This document shows, in pieces, positions 25,040-35,769 of a stretch of DNA of 64,000 nt. A model generated the notes under the pieces. It searched no databases and was not told the origin of the DNA. It saw only the letters and a list, made by a program, of their open reading frames with translations. Both the position numbers and the translations under genes were made by a program. The first letter of the stretch is position 1. Every line of letters starts with the position of its first letter. The DNA lies in the NCBI GenBank assembly GCA_021234155.1, contig JAJEKV010000001.1:681927-745926 (forward strand), read 5' to 3'. Source of the DNA: Isoetes taiwanensis (taxonomy: Eukaryota; Streptophyta; Lycopodiopsida; Isoetales; Isoetaceae).

Positions 25040-26120
25040 TGTGCCAGGCATTTGAGACTCTTGAGGAACAACGCCCACAGGATGAATAACACCACACGGA
25101 TGTAATTAAAACAATGTAAAAAAGTGTCTAGTGTTTTTAAATTCACAGAATGGTGCAGTGCAGGCCTTATAGTTTTAAATTTTGAATGAATGGTCGGGTA
25201 TGCAAGCGTTTTAATTTCATACATCAAGAGAATCAACTTGAGCATCTTAGTATAAGCACTCAATCTACTTTTTTCTGATGCATCTTCCTCTATTTCTTCC
25301 AAGAAAATGAAATTCACCTTCTTTAAAAAATTCTTCGGCCCATGCAACAAAGGTTAGATGCTTTCCTTAGAGCGTGTCTCCATCGGGATGCCTTCTGGGT
25401 AATGCTTAAATCGTTGAAATGACAACTGGTTACTAGAATCTTCACATGATCATTTCAAGAGGAACTCCATGGCATCTTGCTTCCGGATCGTGATTCTATC
25501 TTGCAATTTCCACCCTCCTCTTCAAATTAAAAAATTCGACATGTAACATTCCTCTCCAACGCTATTCAATCTCGTAAGATTATGGGATTAATTTGGAGCT
25601 TGGGATCTGGAAGAGTAGATGAACTTACATGAAGGCGCTCGACATCGCTTCGAACCGCAGGCTTCTTCCAGTTCTTCGGGTTCTTTTCGAGTTCTTCCTG
25701 TTCTTACGAGTTCGAATGGCAAGAAAGGCTGGAGGCAAGATTAGATGGTAGTTTCAAATTATCCATTAATTGTACTGCTTTTTTAGCGGCTGAGTGAAAT
25801 CTAATTATGGGATTTCACAATACGACGGCCGTAGAGCCATTAAATGCTCGTACAATCGCGTGCCATCCATTAGGGGCAATCGTAAGATTGCTGACCGTCG
25901 ATTACAAGTCGATCCGTGAGTATTAAATAATCGCTCGCTTCTATCGGACCGTCGATCAAAAGTTGATCCAAATGAAACCCGTCGATCCAAAGCCGACCGA
26001 CTCGGCTTATGGAAATCTATATGTTTTTGAATGTCATTTCTTGCTTTTTGATTACAGACTTGCTCCGAGATGCTCAAGAACTCCGAGGCGCTCAAGAACT
26101 CTGAGGCGCTCAAGATCATC
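25040..26120. other. Spacer with repeated ACCGTCGAT words
   Basis: No supported gene. Around 25890-26000 the motif (A/C)CCGTCGAT(T/C) plus an A-rich or GATCC-containing tail occurs three times at 30-60 bp spacing. Between 25660 and 25720 an AGTTCTTC(C/G)-like word recurs. A direct repeat of AACTC(C/T)GAGGCGCTCAAGA lies at about 26077-26115, just before the start of the next gene. Confidence 0.4.
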
Positions 26121-26126
26121 GCGAAG

Positions 26127-27823
26127 ATGCCGCCCAAAGGCCGTGCTGCTCCAAACTCAGGCCGAGCCACGAGAGAAGCTGTTCAAGGTCAGTATTGTTC
26201 AAGTGTTTAGGTTTCTGTTCATTGCTCTGATTATTGTGCAGTGTTTTCTCTGTATTTACTGTCAATAAATCTTCTGCCTAAACTCCTGTCTATTATTTCT
26301 ATAGCAGTGATTTAAATTTCTATATCTGCTCATACTCCTGTCTATCATTTCTATAGCTGCTCATACTCCTGTCTATTAATTTTATAGCAGTGACTTAAAT
26401 TTGCATTTTCATAATTAATGTCCTTCCTGTGTTAAATTGTCCTACTTGTGATTAACTATTCTGTCTATAATTTGTCCACCTGTGAGTAAATTAGTATGAC
26501 CGTGTTTAATTGGTCTGCCTTCGAGTGACTGTTCGACCTTTCTGTAATTGTCACGCCTTTTGAGTGTGTCTGTAATTGGCGACTACCATTCTGTATAGTT
26601 TAGCCTGGCCGGAATGGATGACCACTTGAAATCACGCTAAGCGTGTATTGCACCCTCGTTTGCAGGGAAGAAGAGACAAAACCGATTGGTAATTGCTACA
26701 CCTCCTCCTAAGAAAGCAAGAGGCTCGGAAGATACTCCAGCGACCTCAAGCTCACAGAAGAAGGGAAAGCCTAATGAGGACGCAGTATCCTATGCATTGT
26801 TGATGGATGATAGCGGATCCATTATCAGAACAGACACAGATCCTCGATGACTCGAGGAGAAGATGGATGACAGTGCGGGGTATGTTGATGTAGGCAAAAC
26901 AAATGGTAAGATGGATCTTATGTTACACTCCAGGAAGAAAGAGACTGATCTTATGAAGAAACAAGGTATTCTTATCACTTGTGAGGAGCAGGATGACATA
27001 TGTTGTCAACTCCTAGTGGAGGTTGTGAAGAACCACAAGAAAGATCTCGTCAGATCTACACATGCCAGGGCAACTGCTTTCAAAGATGGTCTGATGAAGA
27101 AGGACGTGAGTGCTGAGTCATGTTTCAAGTATGGATGACCTCAAAATACTGCTCTCACTCCAGTGTCTATAAGTGAAGGGGTGTCTGCAGTGAGGAGAGC
27201 TTTGCGAGGACCTTCTCCAAGTTACTACCTGGAAGAGTTGAAGCATCAAAATGATATCAGGGATGTACGAAGATTGCTGGACTTAGGAAAGGACATCCCA
27301 GCTACAACAATTGATGGCATTTTGGCAAAAAATGACTCCGATGGAGGCAATGAGTAGGCTAGTCAAGTATGCAGACAACTACCCACTTGGCCAATCTTTT
27401 ACACATCCCATCCATGTTGACCGTCTGGTGAGATCACATAAGTCAATATTTGTTAGTAGGAGGTATGACCCTGAGCATGCTAGAGAAATCTTGAGGGCGA
27501 TGGTGAGGAATCCAGGCCAAGTTCCTATGCCAGCAGACGTGCTTCCTTGGGATAGGAAAAATGATGCTCCACTCTAGTGGACAACACTAGAGGGAGCTTC
27601 GGTGGAGAACCTAATGTATGCTTCCTTATTATTGACGGGACGACATTCTATTGAGGTACAGCGATCCCTATCCAACGGGCTAAGCAAAGCAGGACAAGCG
27701 ATGTATACGCTACATTACAACCCACGGGAGGTGTAAACTTTCTAAGCCCTCATACCCTTGCGAGAGGACTGGCGGAGATTAGTGCAACATTGAGCGAAAT
27801 GGGCGAAAGTCTTTCTTTATAAA
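26127..27823 (+). pseudogene. Two-exon gene of unknown family, disrupted
   Basis: Exon 1 (26127-26187) starts with a good ATG context and encodes MPPKGRAAPNSGRATREAVQ. A GTCAGT donor at 26188 and TTTGCAG acceptor ending at 26665 define a 478-bp phase-1 intron. The frame continues exactly in phase as GKKRQNRLVIATPPPKKARG, a basic, probably nuclear-targeting segment. The same frame stays open to about 27357 except for TGA at 26848 and 27136. A shift near 27350 then continues as NYPLGQSFTHPIHVDRLVRS, AREILRAMVRNPGQVPMPAD and ENLMYASLLLTGRHSIEVQR. Another shift near 27735 leads to LARGLAEISATLSEMGESLS and TAA at about 27823. Total about 530 residues. The family is not recognised. The exact splice phase and sustained protein-like sequence make former coding very likely. 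The breaks could be mutations or sequence errors. Confidence 0.65.
26188..26665 (+). other. Predicted GT-AG intron, phase 1
   Basis: GTCAGT at the 5' end and a pyrimidine-containing TTTGCAG at the 3' end join the two coding frames without loss of phase. The intron body is T-rich and contains a short tandem duplication of ACTCCTGTCTATTATTTCTATAGC-type sequence at about 26282-26400. Confidence 0.6.
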
Positions 27824-27889
27824 AAGGTCGGTATATCGGTGGCCTTTAGTTAGATATATCAAGTAGGAATAACAGTAGTAGACTAGATC

Positions 27890-28250
27890 TAGCGTGTGTC
27901 AAGGCGTGCCAATTCGCGCCGAGCGTGTGTCTCAATTCGCGGATGAATATACGCCAGGCGCGAATTGGCAATGTCTTTGCTGATCAAAGCGCTTACGGTG
28001 TGTATTCCATTTGGCAAGATCAAAGCGCACGGCGTTGCCGGTGAATACATGCCAAAAGCATTTTGATCGGCGATATTGTTAATTCCAGTCCGGTAGCGTT
28101 TGAACGGCAATACATGCCAGCGTGAATTGGCAATGTCTTTGCTGTTCAAATAAACGCTTCGGTGTATTCATGCAGCGATTTGAACAGGCAATACACGCCA
28201 GGCACGAATTGGCAATGTACTGCCTGATCAAAATGCTTCTGGCATGTACT
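27890..28250. repeat. Degenerate minisatellite next to the LTR
   Basis: About five imperfect units carry the words GAATTGGCAATGT, CTTTGCTGATCAAA, CGCTT(C/A)(G/C)GGTGTATT and GAATACATGCC. Unit length is irregular, about 65-85 bp. The array ends where the chromovirus 3' LTR begins (28255), so the element inserted at or beside the array, or the array belongs to an adjacent element. Confidence 0.65.
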
Positions 28251-28254
28251 GAAT

Positions 28255-29836
28255 GTGATGCTCCATGAACATATACGGCACTTTCGGGCCGTATACATGC
28301 GGGACTTTCCTCCATGGCGACCAACTCACCATGAGCAGGGGCCTCCGGCCCTCTAACTTCGGGCCATCTATAAGAATTTGCCCAAGTGAAGGACACGGAG
28401 GGGTCATTCATTACGCCTTCAATGGGGCTCCTACGTCAAAGCGTGAATACAATGTTAGCACCGGGTATAATCATATCATAATTTACCACCACGAAGGGTG
28501 GCACATCCATCAAGTACCAACAACAAAGAATATGCATCTAAACCTAAGAAAACACCCCCAAACCCCGGTGAAATGGATTTGGCTTTCGGTCTCAAGAGAT
28601 CAGCAGACGAAGCATAACTGGCGTTGGCTGGCATAGAACATCGGCTAGGGTTGTCCACTCCATCCGCCCCTCCCGTGCACACTTTGCGGATGAGTCGAAT
28701 CATGCTATGGCATCACTATAGCCTTCCGGACCGCCTTGAGACTCAAGGTATCACCCTTCGAGCCTACTACGGGGGTTCATGAAGCCCGTCCGGAGGCAGG
28801 GTCGGGAAGCGTCCCCTCCGGGATCACAGTGGTTCCATGGGTGGACTAGAGAACACGTCTGCCGCATCGACCCCCGCATCCGTACCCGACTTACTGCCCT
28901 AAATCTACTCAAAATGCAGGGATGCCCCATGCGGGTCACACCTCTGTACCCGTGGAGTCGGACCCATACAGGCTGGATCGCGCCTAGCTCAGCGGCTATA
29001 TTAACCTAGTCCCTTTGTAGGAGTCTCGGAAAGCCTTTTATGTTAGGTGCAAGACCCCACCCCACTTCACCCTTTGTGTCCCTTGTTTGGTGCTAAGCCA
29101 TTCCATAGCATCCACGACTCGGTGGGCTCTTGTGCCGCGGCCGCATTTAATGGGAATATTACGGGCTCTATCTAGGAGCATACTATCATACATGAGCTCG
29201 GGAGGTCTCTACCCCCTTAATACCATGCAAAGAATCAAAATCAGAATCGGAATATAAAGAGAACTTACAGTACAACCAAGGGTTAGCTCCCTCCCAGTAA
29301 AACCACGAGAGAGAGCAGACAAAACAACACAACAAGTGCCCAAAGGGCGCTACCCTAGAATATCGACCTATACTAGCCACCTACCCAGGGTTCTGTTTGG
29401 ACCCGTTATCGTTTGGCGCTTCCATCTTCTTGGGACTTGGCGTTTAGCTCTGGCTACAGTGCGTGCTAGGCAAGGGTGGCTCGGCTTGGCAAGGTAGGTA
29501 GGTGCTCGGCTCCTCAAGGTGGCTCCACTCCTCTGGTGGATTATGGCTGATATGGGGGTGGTGATCCACCTTGATGGCTTCAATTAGCATCACCATGTTA
29601 GCCAATCGATTTTTGGCCAAGTGGTGCCTTCCCAAACCATAATTAACTTAATTATCCCTTTTAAATATTAATTCCTTAATTATAGGTTATTATCCTTAAT
29701 AATTAAATTAGCATAGCTAATTTAATCCCTTTTAGGTCAACCCCTAGGTTACCATACCCCATGGTGGCGATATCTATCTTTGGGTGGCGTGTCAATATAT
29801 TTATCATTATATCGTATAAATACTTGGAACGTCACA
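28255..29836 (-). repeat. 3' LTR of the chromovirus, about 1.58 kb
   Basis: On the + strand it starts TGATGCTCC (28255) and ends CGTCACA (29836), so on the element strand it begins TGTGACG, directly after the PPT. About 28255-28870 matches the 5' LTR remnant. U3 would lie at the high-coordinate side, and the extreme 5' part is AT-rich. Spurious short frames on both strands inside it are not genes. Confidence 0.85.
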
Positions 29837-29848
29837 TTCTCCCCTCCT
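29837..29848 (-). promoter_or_regulatory. Polypurine tract
   Basis: On the element strand the sequence AAGGAGGGGAGAA lies immediately before the TGTGACG start of the 3' LTR, the expected place and composition for the plus-strand primer of reverse transcription. Confidence 0.8.
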
Positions 29849-29849
29849 T

Positions 29850-30470
29850 AAATTAATCTTTGTCCTCGGCATTGGGGTTAGATACAAATGTAGTAAATGA
29901 CATTATGAAGGAAGGTAATTCCTTATTTCCGAAGGTAATATATTAAAACTTCAAAGTTTACAATAGTTTAAGCACCAAAGTGCAGTTCACATGATTATCA
30001 TAATTAAAAGTTCAAGGACCAAAGTCCAATACCAACATCGATTAGAACAACAAACAAAACATGTAGACAACATAAAGTGAAGAAATCGGGCCATCGGCAA
30101 CCCTCTAACATGGGCAGGTCACGTACTGCTCACTGGCCTGCACATGTCAATATATCAGTTTGTATAGATAAAATAATTAGGTTGTGGTTGAAGGGTCCAC
30201 CCCCTATAAGAAATAAAAGAAAATTTATCTACAAAGGAACCTATCATGCCTATGGTTACGCAATTCATTCTTGGCGTAAGGAATAGTCAAGTTCCTATTA
30301 TAGCCAAGATGAATCGCGGCTATCATCTACATGCTTTACAAACGGTTCAGCGGTCGTGTCCACATTGGCCCCGTCCACCGTCCTAAGGAACCACGAAGGT
30401 GATCCATCATCGATAACGGTTGTCAACTCTGATGCATCTACCCTCTCTTGCTTGATTCTCGGCAAATCAA
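29850..30470 (-). other. Chromovirus 3' untranslated segment
   Basis: About 600 bp between the end of the pol coding and the PPT. No coding frame is supported. Short words such as AAGTTCAAGGACCAAAGTCCA and CAAAGTTTACAATAGTTTAAGCACCAAAGTGCA are loosely repeated near 29950-30035. Confidence 0.55.
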
Positions 30471-30539
30471 GCCTTCAAGGTTACCGTAGGGAGGCGGGGT
30501 TGATAACATCGTTGATGGTGTGGCCTTGAGATTCGGCGC

Positions 30540-30975
30540 ATGAAGTCGGATAGTGCTTCTCAAGGTGCATTTCCATCACCCGTAGCATCCTCCAGCGGCA
30601 AGTGTTTCCACTTGACCAAGTATTGCGACATCTGGGTCGCCAGTGCAACTTATATGCTCGATCAAGAAGAACTTGAGGCACTATTTCCAGTTGCTCCTCT
30701 GTCATTTCTAGGAGGGTTGGGGTATCTAAAACCTCCTCTGGATCAGGGGTGTATTGCTTCAGAAGACTCACGTGAAAGACCTTGTGGATCTTCAAGTGGG
30801 GCGGCAAATGCAAGCGATATGCACACTCTCAATCGCTCAATAATCTTGAGCGGTCCAGCCCATCCGGGTGCCAACTTCTTGCGTTGCCAATCTTAAAAGC
30901 GGCTTGTTTCACCTTAATCTTAAGCCAAAGCCCGATTCATTGACTTGAAAAAAAAAGCGTGGGGTTACGTAGCAT
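30540..30975 (-). pseudogene. Chromodomain and C-terminus of the integrase
   Basis: The minus strand encodes KIHKVFHVSLLKQYTPDP, the usual segment just before the chromodomain in plant chromoviruses. After a frameshift it encodes QYLVKWKHLPLEDAT, the core of a chromodomain (aromatic/Trp pocket, then ED-AT in place of the usual EDATWE). Chromodomains of this kind are thought to steer integration towards modified chromatin. A run of A residues near 30950-30957 and stops separate it from the main integrase frame. Confidence 0.75.
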
Positions 30976-30978
30976 CGA

Positions 30979-31802
30979 CTATACTCTTCCGGCCATTGCG
31001 TCTTGCATTAATAAATAGCCTCTAACTTCCTCAACTAGAGCTTGCATCTCCAAGAGGAGTTGTTGAGAAACCTCCACTTTAGAAATGGGGTTATGCCATG
31101 TGTCTGGAGTAAGACATTGGTAGCCATAGTTTATCATAAAGGGAGACATTCTGGAAGACTCTTGCTTCATGCTGTTATAGGCAAACTCAACCAGATAAAT
31201 ATAGTCAGCCCATTGTGATTGCTTACTCCACACATAACTTCTTAGCATATCTTCTATAATACGATTGGTACGTTCTGTCTGACCATCTGTTTCAGGATGA
31301 TATGCTGTACTCATAGCAAGCTTGGTCTGGATGGTGGCGAAGAAGTCTTTCCAGAATGCACTTACATATTTGGGATCCCTGTCAGATACAATAACTCTTG
31401 GCATTCCGTGCAACCGAAAAATCTCCTTTGCGAATAGCAGGGCGGTGTCGATGGTATGACATGGCAAGAAATGAGCCATTTTTGACAATTTGTCGACCAC
31501 TACCATCAATGCATCATATCCACGGAGGGTACGTGGAAGGCCCACAAAGAAATCTATGGTTATCACTTCCCACTTTGCGTTGGGGACATCCAGAGGTTGC
31601 AACTCTCCTGGAACTCTTAATTGCTCATCCTTGGTTTGTTGACACACCTGTATCTAGCAATGTCCTTCTTCATCGAAGGCCAGAAATAACTAGAGCGGAT
31701 CTTAAAGTAGGTCTTCATAAAACCTGCATGTCCAGCTATAGGACTGTTGTGCGTGTCATGGAGAATGAGCTTACGTACCCCCGAAGTCTCAGGTACACAC
31801 AT
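30979..31802 (-). pseudogene. Integrase with zinc-binding N-terminus
   Basis: Residues from about 31802 carry the HHCC-type N-terminal domain (HDTHNSPIAGHAGFMKTYF, then KDIARY). A frameshift near 31645 removes the first Cys of the pair, and the frame resumes at CQQTKDEQ. The catalytic core then reads WEVITIDFFVGLP (first Asp), VIVSDRDPKYVS (second Asp) and GQTERTNR (Glu). I count 35 residues between the second Asp and the Glu, the D-D35-E spacing of retroviral-type integrases. The core itself is uninterrupted for 222 residues to 30979. It catalyses insertion of the element cDNA into nuclear DNA. It follows RNase H on the same strand as part of pol. Confidence 0.92.
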
Positions 31803-32844
31803 GCTTGTAATATAACAAGTTGCCCTCTTTCTTATATGATCGGAAAGCTTCTCGTTCTTTGTTTGTGCGTGCTTCTTTACTCAAACTAGCCCAAACATCA
31901 CAGAATTCGGGATCTGTGGCTAAGGTCTGCTCTATTTGTTTCCCAAACTCACTGGTGAGTGTAGAAATTGCATTACAATGGGTTCGGGTTACTAAGGGAT
32001 GGCGTGACAATGCATCCGCAACCACATTGTGCTTCCCAGGCTTATACATAATCTCAAAGTCATACTCCTCCAGAAATTCCATCCATCTTCTCTGACGGAG
32101 ATTGAGATTTGGCTGGGTGGATAAGTAACGGAGACTCTGGTGATCGGTATCCAGCTGGAATCTTCTACCAAGAAGGTAGTGTCTCCATATCCGCAGAGCA
32201 CGGACAACTGCTAACAATTCCTGATCATGGGTAGGGTATCGTTGCTCCGTCTCATTCATTTTCTTTGAATCATAGGCAATAACCCTCCCCTCCTGCATTA
32301 GGACTCCCCCAGTAGCAATCTTACTGGCATCCGTTGCCACTAGCTTATCCTTTTCAGGGTCGGGTAAGGTAAGGACTGGTGCTGACGTTAAAGCATCTTT
32401 AAGTTGTTGGAAGCTTCCCTGAACCTTTGCTTTCCAATGCTCAATCCAATCCTTCACTTTCTCATGCTTTGTAAGATTAGTAAGAGGTGCTGCAATCTTT
32501 GCAAAATCCTTAACAAATTTCCGATAATATCCGGCTAATCCTAAGAAACTCTGGACTTCTGAAATATTACCCGGAATAGGCCAGTCCCTTACTGCCTCTA
32601 TCTTTGCTGGATCTGTAGGAATGCCCTCTGCCGAAATGATATGTCCCAAATAATCCACCTTGGGTGTGGCAAACTTGCATTTAGACAACTTGGCAAAGAG
32701 CTGATGGCGTCTTAGCTTTTCTAGGGCCAACCGAAGATGTTTCTCATGCTTCTCCAGGGTCTTACTATAGATGAGAATGTCGTCAAAGAAAATAACAACA
32801 AAATCATCTAAGTATTGTCGAAAGACATCATTCATTAACCGCAT
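31789..32844 (-). pseudogene. Reverse transcriptase C-part and RNase H
   Basis: A 351-residue open frame. It begins in the RT palm: [11 protein letters not shown] near 32770-32795 holds the catalytic Asp pair, with FF in place of the usual (Y/V)(I/V). It continues through [31 protein letters not shown] and [15 protein letters not shown] (connection/thumb). The RNase H domain follows, with [42 protein letters not shown] and [16 protein letters not shown]. This enzyme copies the element RNA into DNA and degrades the RNA strand. The frame is open only from the palm onward; the fingers lie in other frames upstream. Confidence 0.95.
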
Positions 32845-33461
32845 AAACGTTGCGGGGCATTAGTTAATCCAAAAGGCATAACGGTAAACTCATAATGCCC
32901 ATATCTAGTCGGAAGGCGGTTTATGAATGTCCTCCTCCTTAATCCTTATTTGATGATATCCGGGCGTAAATCAATCTTTGAGAACCGCTTGGCCCTTGCA
33001 AGCTGGTCCATTAGATCATCTGCCCTAGGCAAAGCGTGGCGATTCTTAATGGTGTGCTTATTGAGTCTGCCTATAGTCAATTACACATCCTCAAGGAGCC
33101 ATTTTCTTAACAAAAGGATAGGATAGGGCGCCAAAGGCGGAAACACTAGGCGAATGAAGCCTAAGTTTAGTAACTCCCGAAGTTGCTCCTTAAGCTCTGC
33201 CAACTCGGGGGACTTATACTGATTCTGGGGCCTTCTTGGTAGGCTTAGTACCGGTTCCAAAGCTATCTCACATTTTACCCCTCTAAAAGGAGGAAGCTTA
33301 CGGATCTCATCTGGAAAAAGATCGCTAAATTCTCGGAGAAGATTGGCAATCCCTTCCGGCAAGGTATCAACTACTTGCTTCTGCTTGGCATCTGATTCAA
33401 TGGAGGCAAGTCTAATAATGCAAAGCAACTTATCTTTACGTATAGCCTTATCTAATCGCAC
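32845..33461 (-). pseudogene. Reverse transcriptase N-part, frameshifted
   Basis: The frame 33461-33081 carries the protease-RT linker and the start of RT (FRGVKCEIALEPVLSLP, then ELLNLGFIRLVFPPLAPYPI). Past a shift near 33085 the canonical fingers/palm motifs appear in pieces: [26 protein letters not shown] and [16 protein letters not shown], with stops between. All are standard for Ty3/gypsy RT. At least three breaks separate this from the palm frame that starts at 32844. Confidence 0.88.
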
Positions 33462-33494
33462 GATGGTGATAGGCGCATAATGGGGTTTAAGGAG

Positions 33495-33990
33495 TCACCT
33501 TTTATAGTTCTGGCGGGCTCGCGTTAGCGGCGTTGAAGGTAACTTCCCGTTTCGCAAATCTATATTGGCTTTTGCGGATGCCAAGAATTCCATACCAACA
33601 ATAAGATCATATTTGCCAATATCCATTATCTCGGCACCCATGGCAACTGGTGCACCTGGCAACTGCATCTTAAGGTTAATGCGACGGCCATGCGTATGTC
33701 TGATCTTACCACTGGCTAAAGTGACAGGCTTCGGTCGAGATCTCAAAGTTTCAAGTCTGCGATGCACAGGCCATTCTAGGGGAAGCAAAATTATGTGTAC
33801 TACCCGTATCCATCGAATTATAAAAGGTTTGGCCGCCTACTTGACCTATGGTGGAAATAACGGGCGGGCTCACTTTCAGCATTGCCGCTTCAATGGTCTG
33901 CAAGGATATGGGACTCACCGTGAATGTACTCGGGAGCCTCCTCCCGGCCAGTAGAGTCATCCCGAGATCGGCCCCAATTGAGATCATTTG
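33495..33990 (-). pseudogene. Aspartic protease of the chromovirus
   Basis: The frame 33987-33751 contains the catalytic motif in MDTGSTHNFASPRMA (DTGS, the retropepsin active site). The overlapping frame 33788-33495 contains the flap-distal part, GKYDLIVGMEFLASAKANID, typical of plant Ty3/gypsy proteases. A frame change of about one base separates the two halves. It would process Gag-Pol in the virus-like particle. Confidence 0.88.
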
Positions 33991-33999
33991 GGCGCTTTG

Positions 34000-35165
34000 T
34001 GTGACATAAGGGCAATTACATGTAGTGCCCGAATTACCGCATACACTGTAATATGCCTTATCTCCGCGTGAATGATCTCGGCCTCTTTGGGAATAGGATC
34101 AAGAGATTCGAACTTCCCCGCCAACATTATTCTAGTTTTGTCCGCATGTTGAAGGTGACTGCCTTTTTCTTGGCGGTAAAGAGTTAGAGAGGGCCCCGGA
34201 CTTGGTGAGCGGGGTTCGTATTTGGCGATGGACGGGCGTGGCGCGCAGTAAGGCGTGACGCTGGTACCGGTTTCTTGGCGTGTCCTCCTCGAGGCTCAAT
34301 GCCTTAGCCTCGGCCTCTGCAATCTGATTTCGGGTCTATGGCCTTAACCATTCGCTTAATTGATGGGGTCAATCCTTCAATGTAACCCTCCACTGACCCT
34401 CTTTTCATTCATCCCTTTTACATCTGACCTCGAAAGCATGAATTCATCGGTGTAGGCCTGAACCGACATACCCTTACATTCTAACTTTGTAAAGGTCTAA
34501 ATTTGCTGGCATTTATGCGCACGAGGCACATAATGCGACTTAAAAGCTTTAGCAAACTTTCTAAACTTGCACCTTACGTCGGATGCTTGGCTCACGCGCC
34601 CTTCTACCAAATCGGGCAGCTCCCAATAAGGTTTTTGTGGTGGCAACCTTTCCGTATCCTTTTACGTCATGCCATAGGATTTCCCAAACTCCTTCATTTC
34701 GTCCAACCCGGACTCTTGCATTCGATCTGCCCCCTAGATTTCCCATCAAAGGCGGGGCGGTTTCTGTTTTTCCATATACTGGTTATGGCCGTATCAACCG
34801 TCTTACGGTATTCCTTGTCCCGGCGCTTGGGCTGCTCTCCCGATGATACGGACGACTCAGAGGTGGCTGATTGTGAAGATGTGGCATTATCCCTTGAGGA
34901 ACTTCGATGACGTTTGGAACGGTGCTTCCCTCGTGCGGGTACAGGACTTGGTTCAGGTGCAAGTGGATGCTGGGGTGGTGGGCTTGGCGGCAACGGAGGT
35001 AACTCCGGTCCATCCTCCTGTACGTGTTGCGGTGGGTTGGCATTCAACACATAAGTTTGTAACTCGACTAATTGCCTCTTCATCAACATAAGTTCCTGCT
35101 CCGGTGTTAGTCGACTGGCATTCGAAGGTGTCTGCCAGGCGGCATTGCGTGCACCATCTATATTG
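34000..35165 (-). pseudogene. Gag remnant of the chromovirus
   Basis: The frame 35089-34694 carries an N-terminal helix with MLMKRQLVELQTYVLNA, a Pro-rich linker, and a Ser/Arg-rich nuclear-type segment (RGKHRSKRHRSSSR). It is preceded by SRLTPEQEL, whose first codons follow an acceptor-like ATATAG near 35160. Further downstream, in other frames, KLECKGMSVQAYTDEFML (about 34490-34430) is the retrotransposon-gag capsid motif. The zinc knuckle expected before the protease is not readable. Gag would form the particle shell. Confidence 0.7.
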
Positions 35166-35360
35166 GTTATAAGAAGGTATAAGCAGAATTATAGTGACAT
35201 CAAGTCTCCCAAAGAAATTCATTTGTGATAGTATTTAGAGAAAGAGAATACAAAAACATTTTTATATTCACGATTTCAAAATTTGGGATATTTCACATAA
35301 TTAAGTCCACAAAACTTTTACAATAGAAGAAAGAGAGTCGACTAGTCACCGAAACTCCCC

Positions 35361-35762
35361 TCATATCCTTCGTACTAGCTGGAGGTCTTTGGGCATGATG
35401 GTGACCCTCTTTGCATGTACGGCGCAGAGGTTGGCGTCGCTCAAAATCTCGATGAGGTAAGCCTCGGCAGCCTCCTGAAGTGCGAGGATTGCAAAGGCTT
35501 GGAACCTCATATCAGTTTTAAAATCCTGGGCAATTTCCCATACAAGCCGCTGAAAAGGGAGCCGACGAATCAATGGCTCAGTTGACTTCTGATACCTACG
35601 TATCTCCCGAAGTGCTACCGTGCCCGGTCGGTATCGATGGGGCTTTCCGGCGGAGGGTCGCCCCGGCGATGGGAGGATTTCCCACCGTTGTTGGATGCTT
35701 TGCCCAATTGGACGATCTCGCTCACGGCTACGGGTCGATGTCTTCTTAGGCGATGGCGGCAT
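35361..35762 (-). CDS. Histone H3-fold protein with a novel N-tail (CENH3-like candidate)
   Basis: An uninterrupted 133-codon frame, ATG at 35762 and stop at 35361. Residues 40-133 are a histone H3 fold. [20 protein letters not shown] opens it; then come the alpha-N/alpha-1 region with [20 protein letters not shown], alpha-2 with [20 protein letters not shown], and [18 protein letters not shown]. By eye about 18 of 93 positions differ from canonical plant H3 as I remember it. The first 39 residues ([20 protein letters not shown] onward) lack the canonical ARTKQTARKSTGG tail, and the protein stops after RRI without RGERA. STEPLI instead of STELLI, and LIE with ANLC, recall grass CENH3. The helix-loop length is canonical, so CENH3 identity is uncertain. 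There is no intron. It lies in the chromovirus leader between PBS and gag, same strand. It may be a captured retrocopy. A Lys/Arg-rich frame directly upstream (35923-35770) might extend the tail if a frame break lies near 35765. Confidence 0.85.
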   Translation of the reverse strand: MPPSPKKTSTRSRERDRPIGQSIQQRWEILPSPGRPSAGKPHRYRPGTVALREIRRYQKSTEPLIRRLPFQRLVWEIAQDFKTDMRFQAFAILALQEAAEAYLIEILSDANLCAVHAKRVTIMPKDLQLVRRI

Positions 35763-35769
35763 TCTTTTG

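Noticed and set aside
28265-29009. Open frames inside the 3' LTR on both strands
   Set aside because: Same sequence occurs in the 5' LTR remnant with different indels and frames, so it is LTR, not coding.
31398-31889. 163-codon + frame over the integrase
   Set aside because: Antisense shadow of the well-supported integrase and H2C2 domain.
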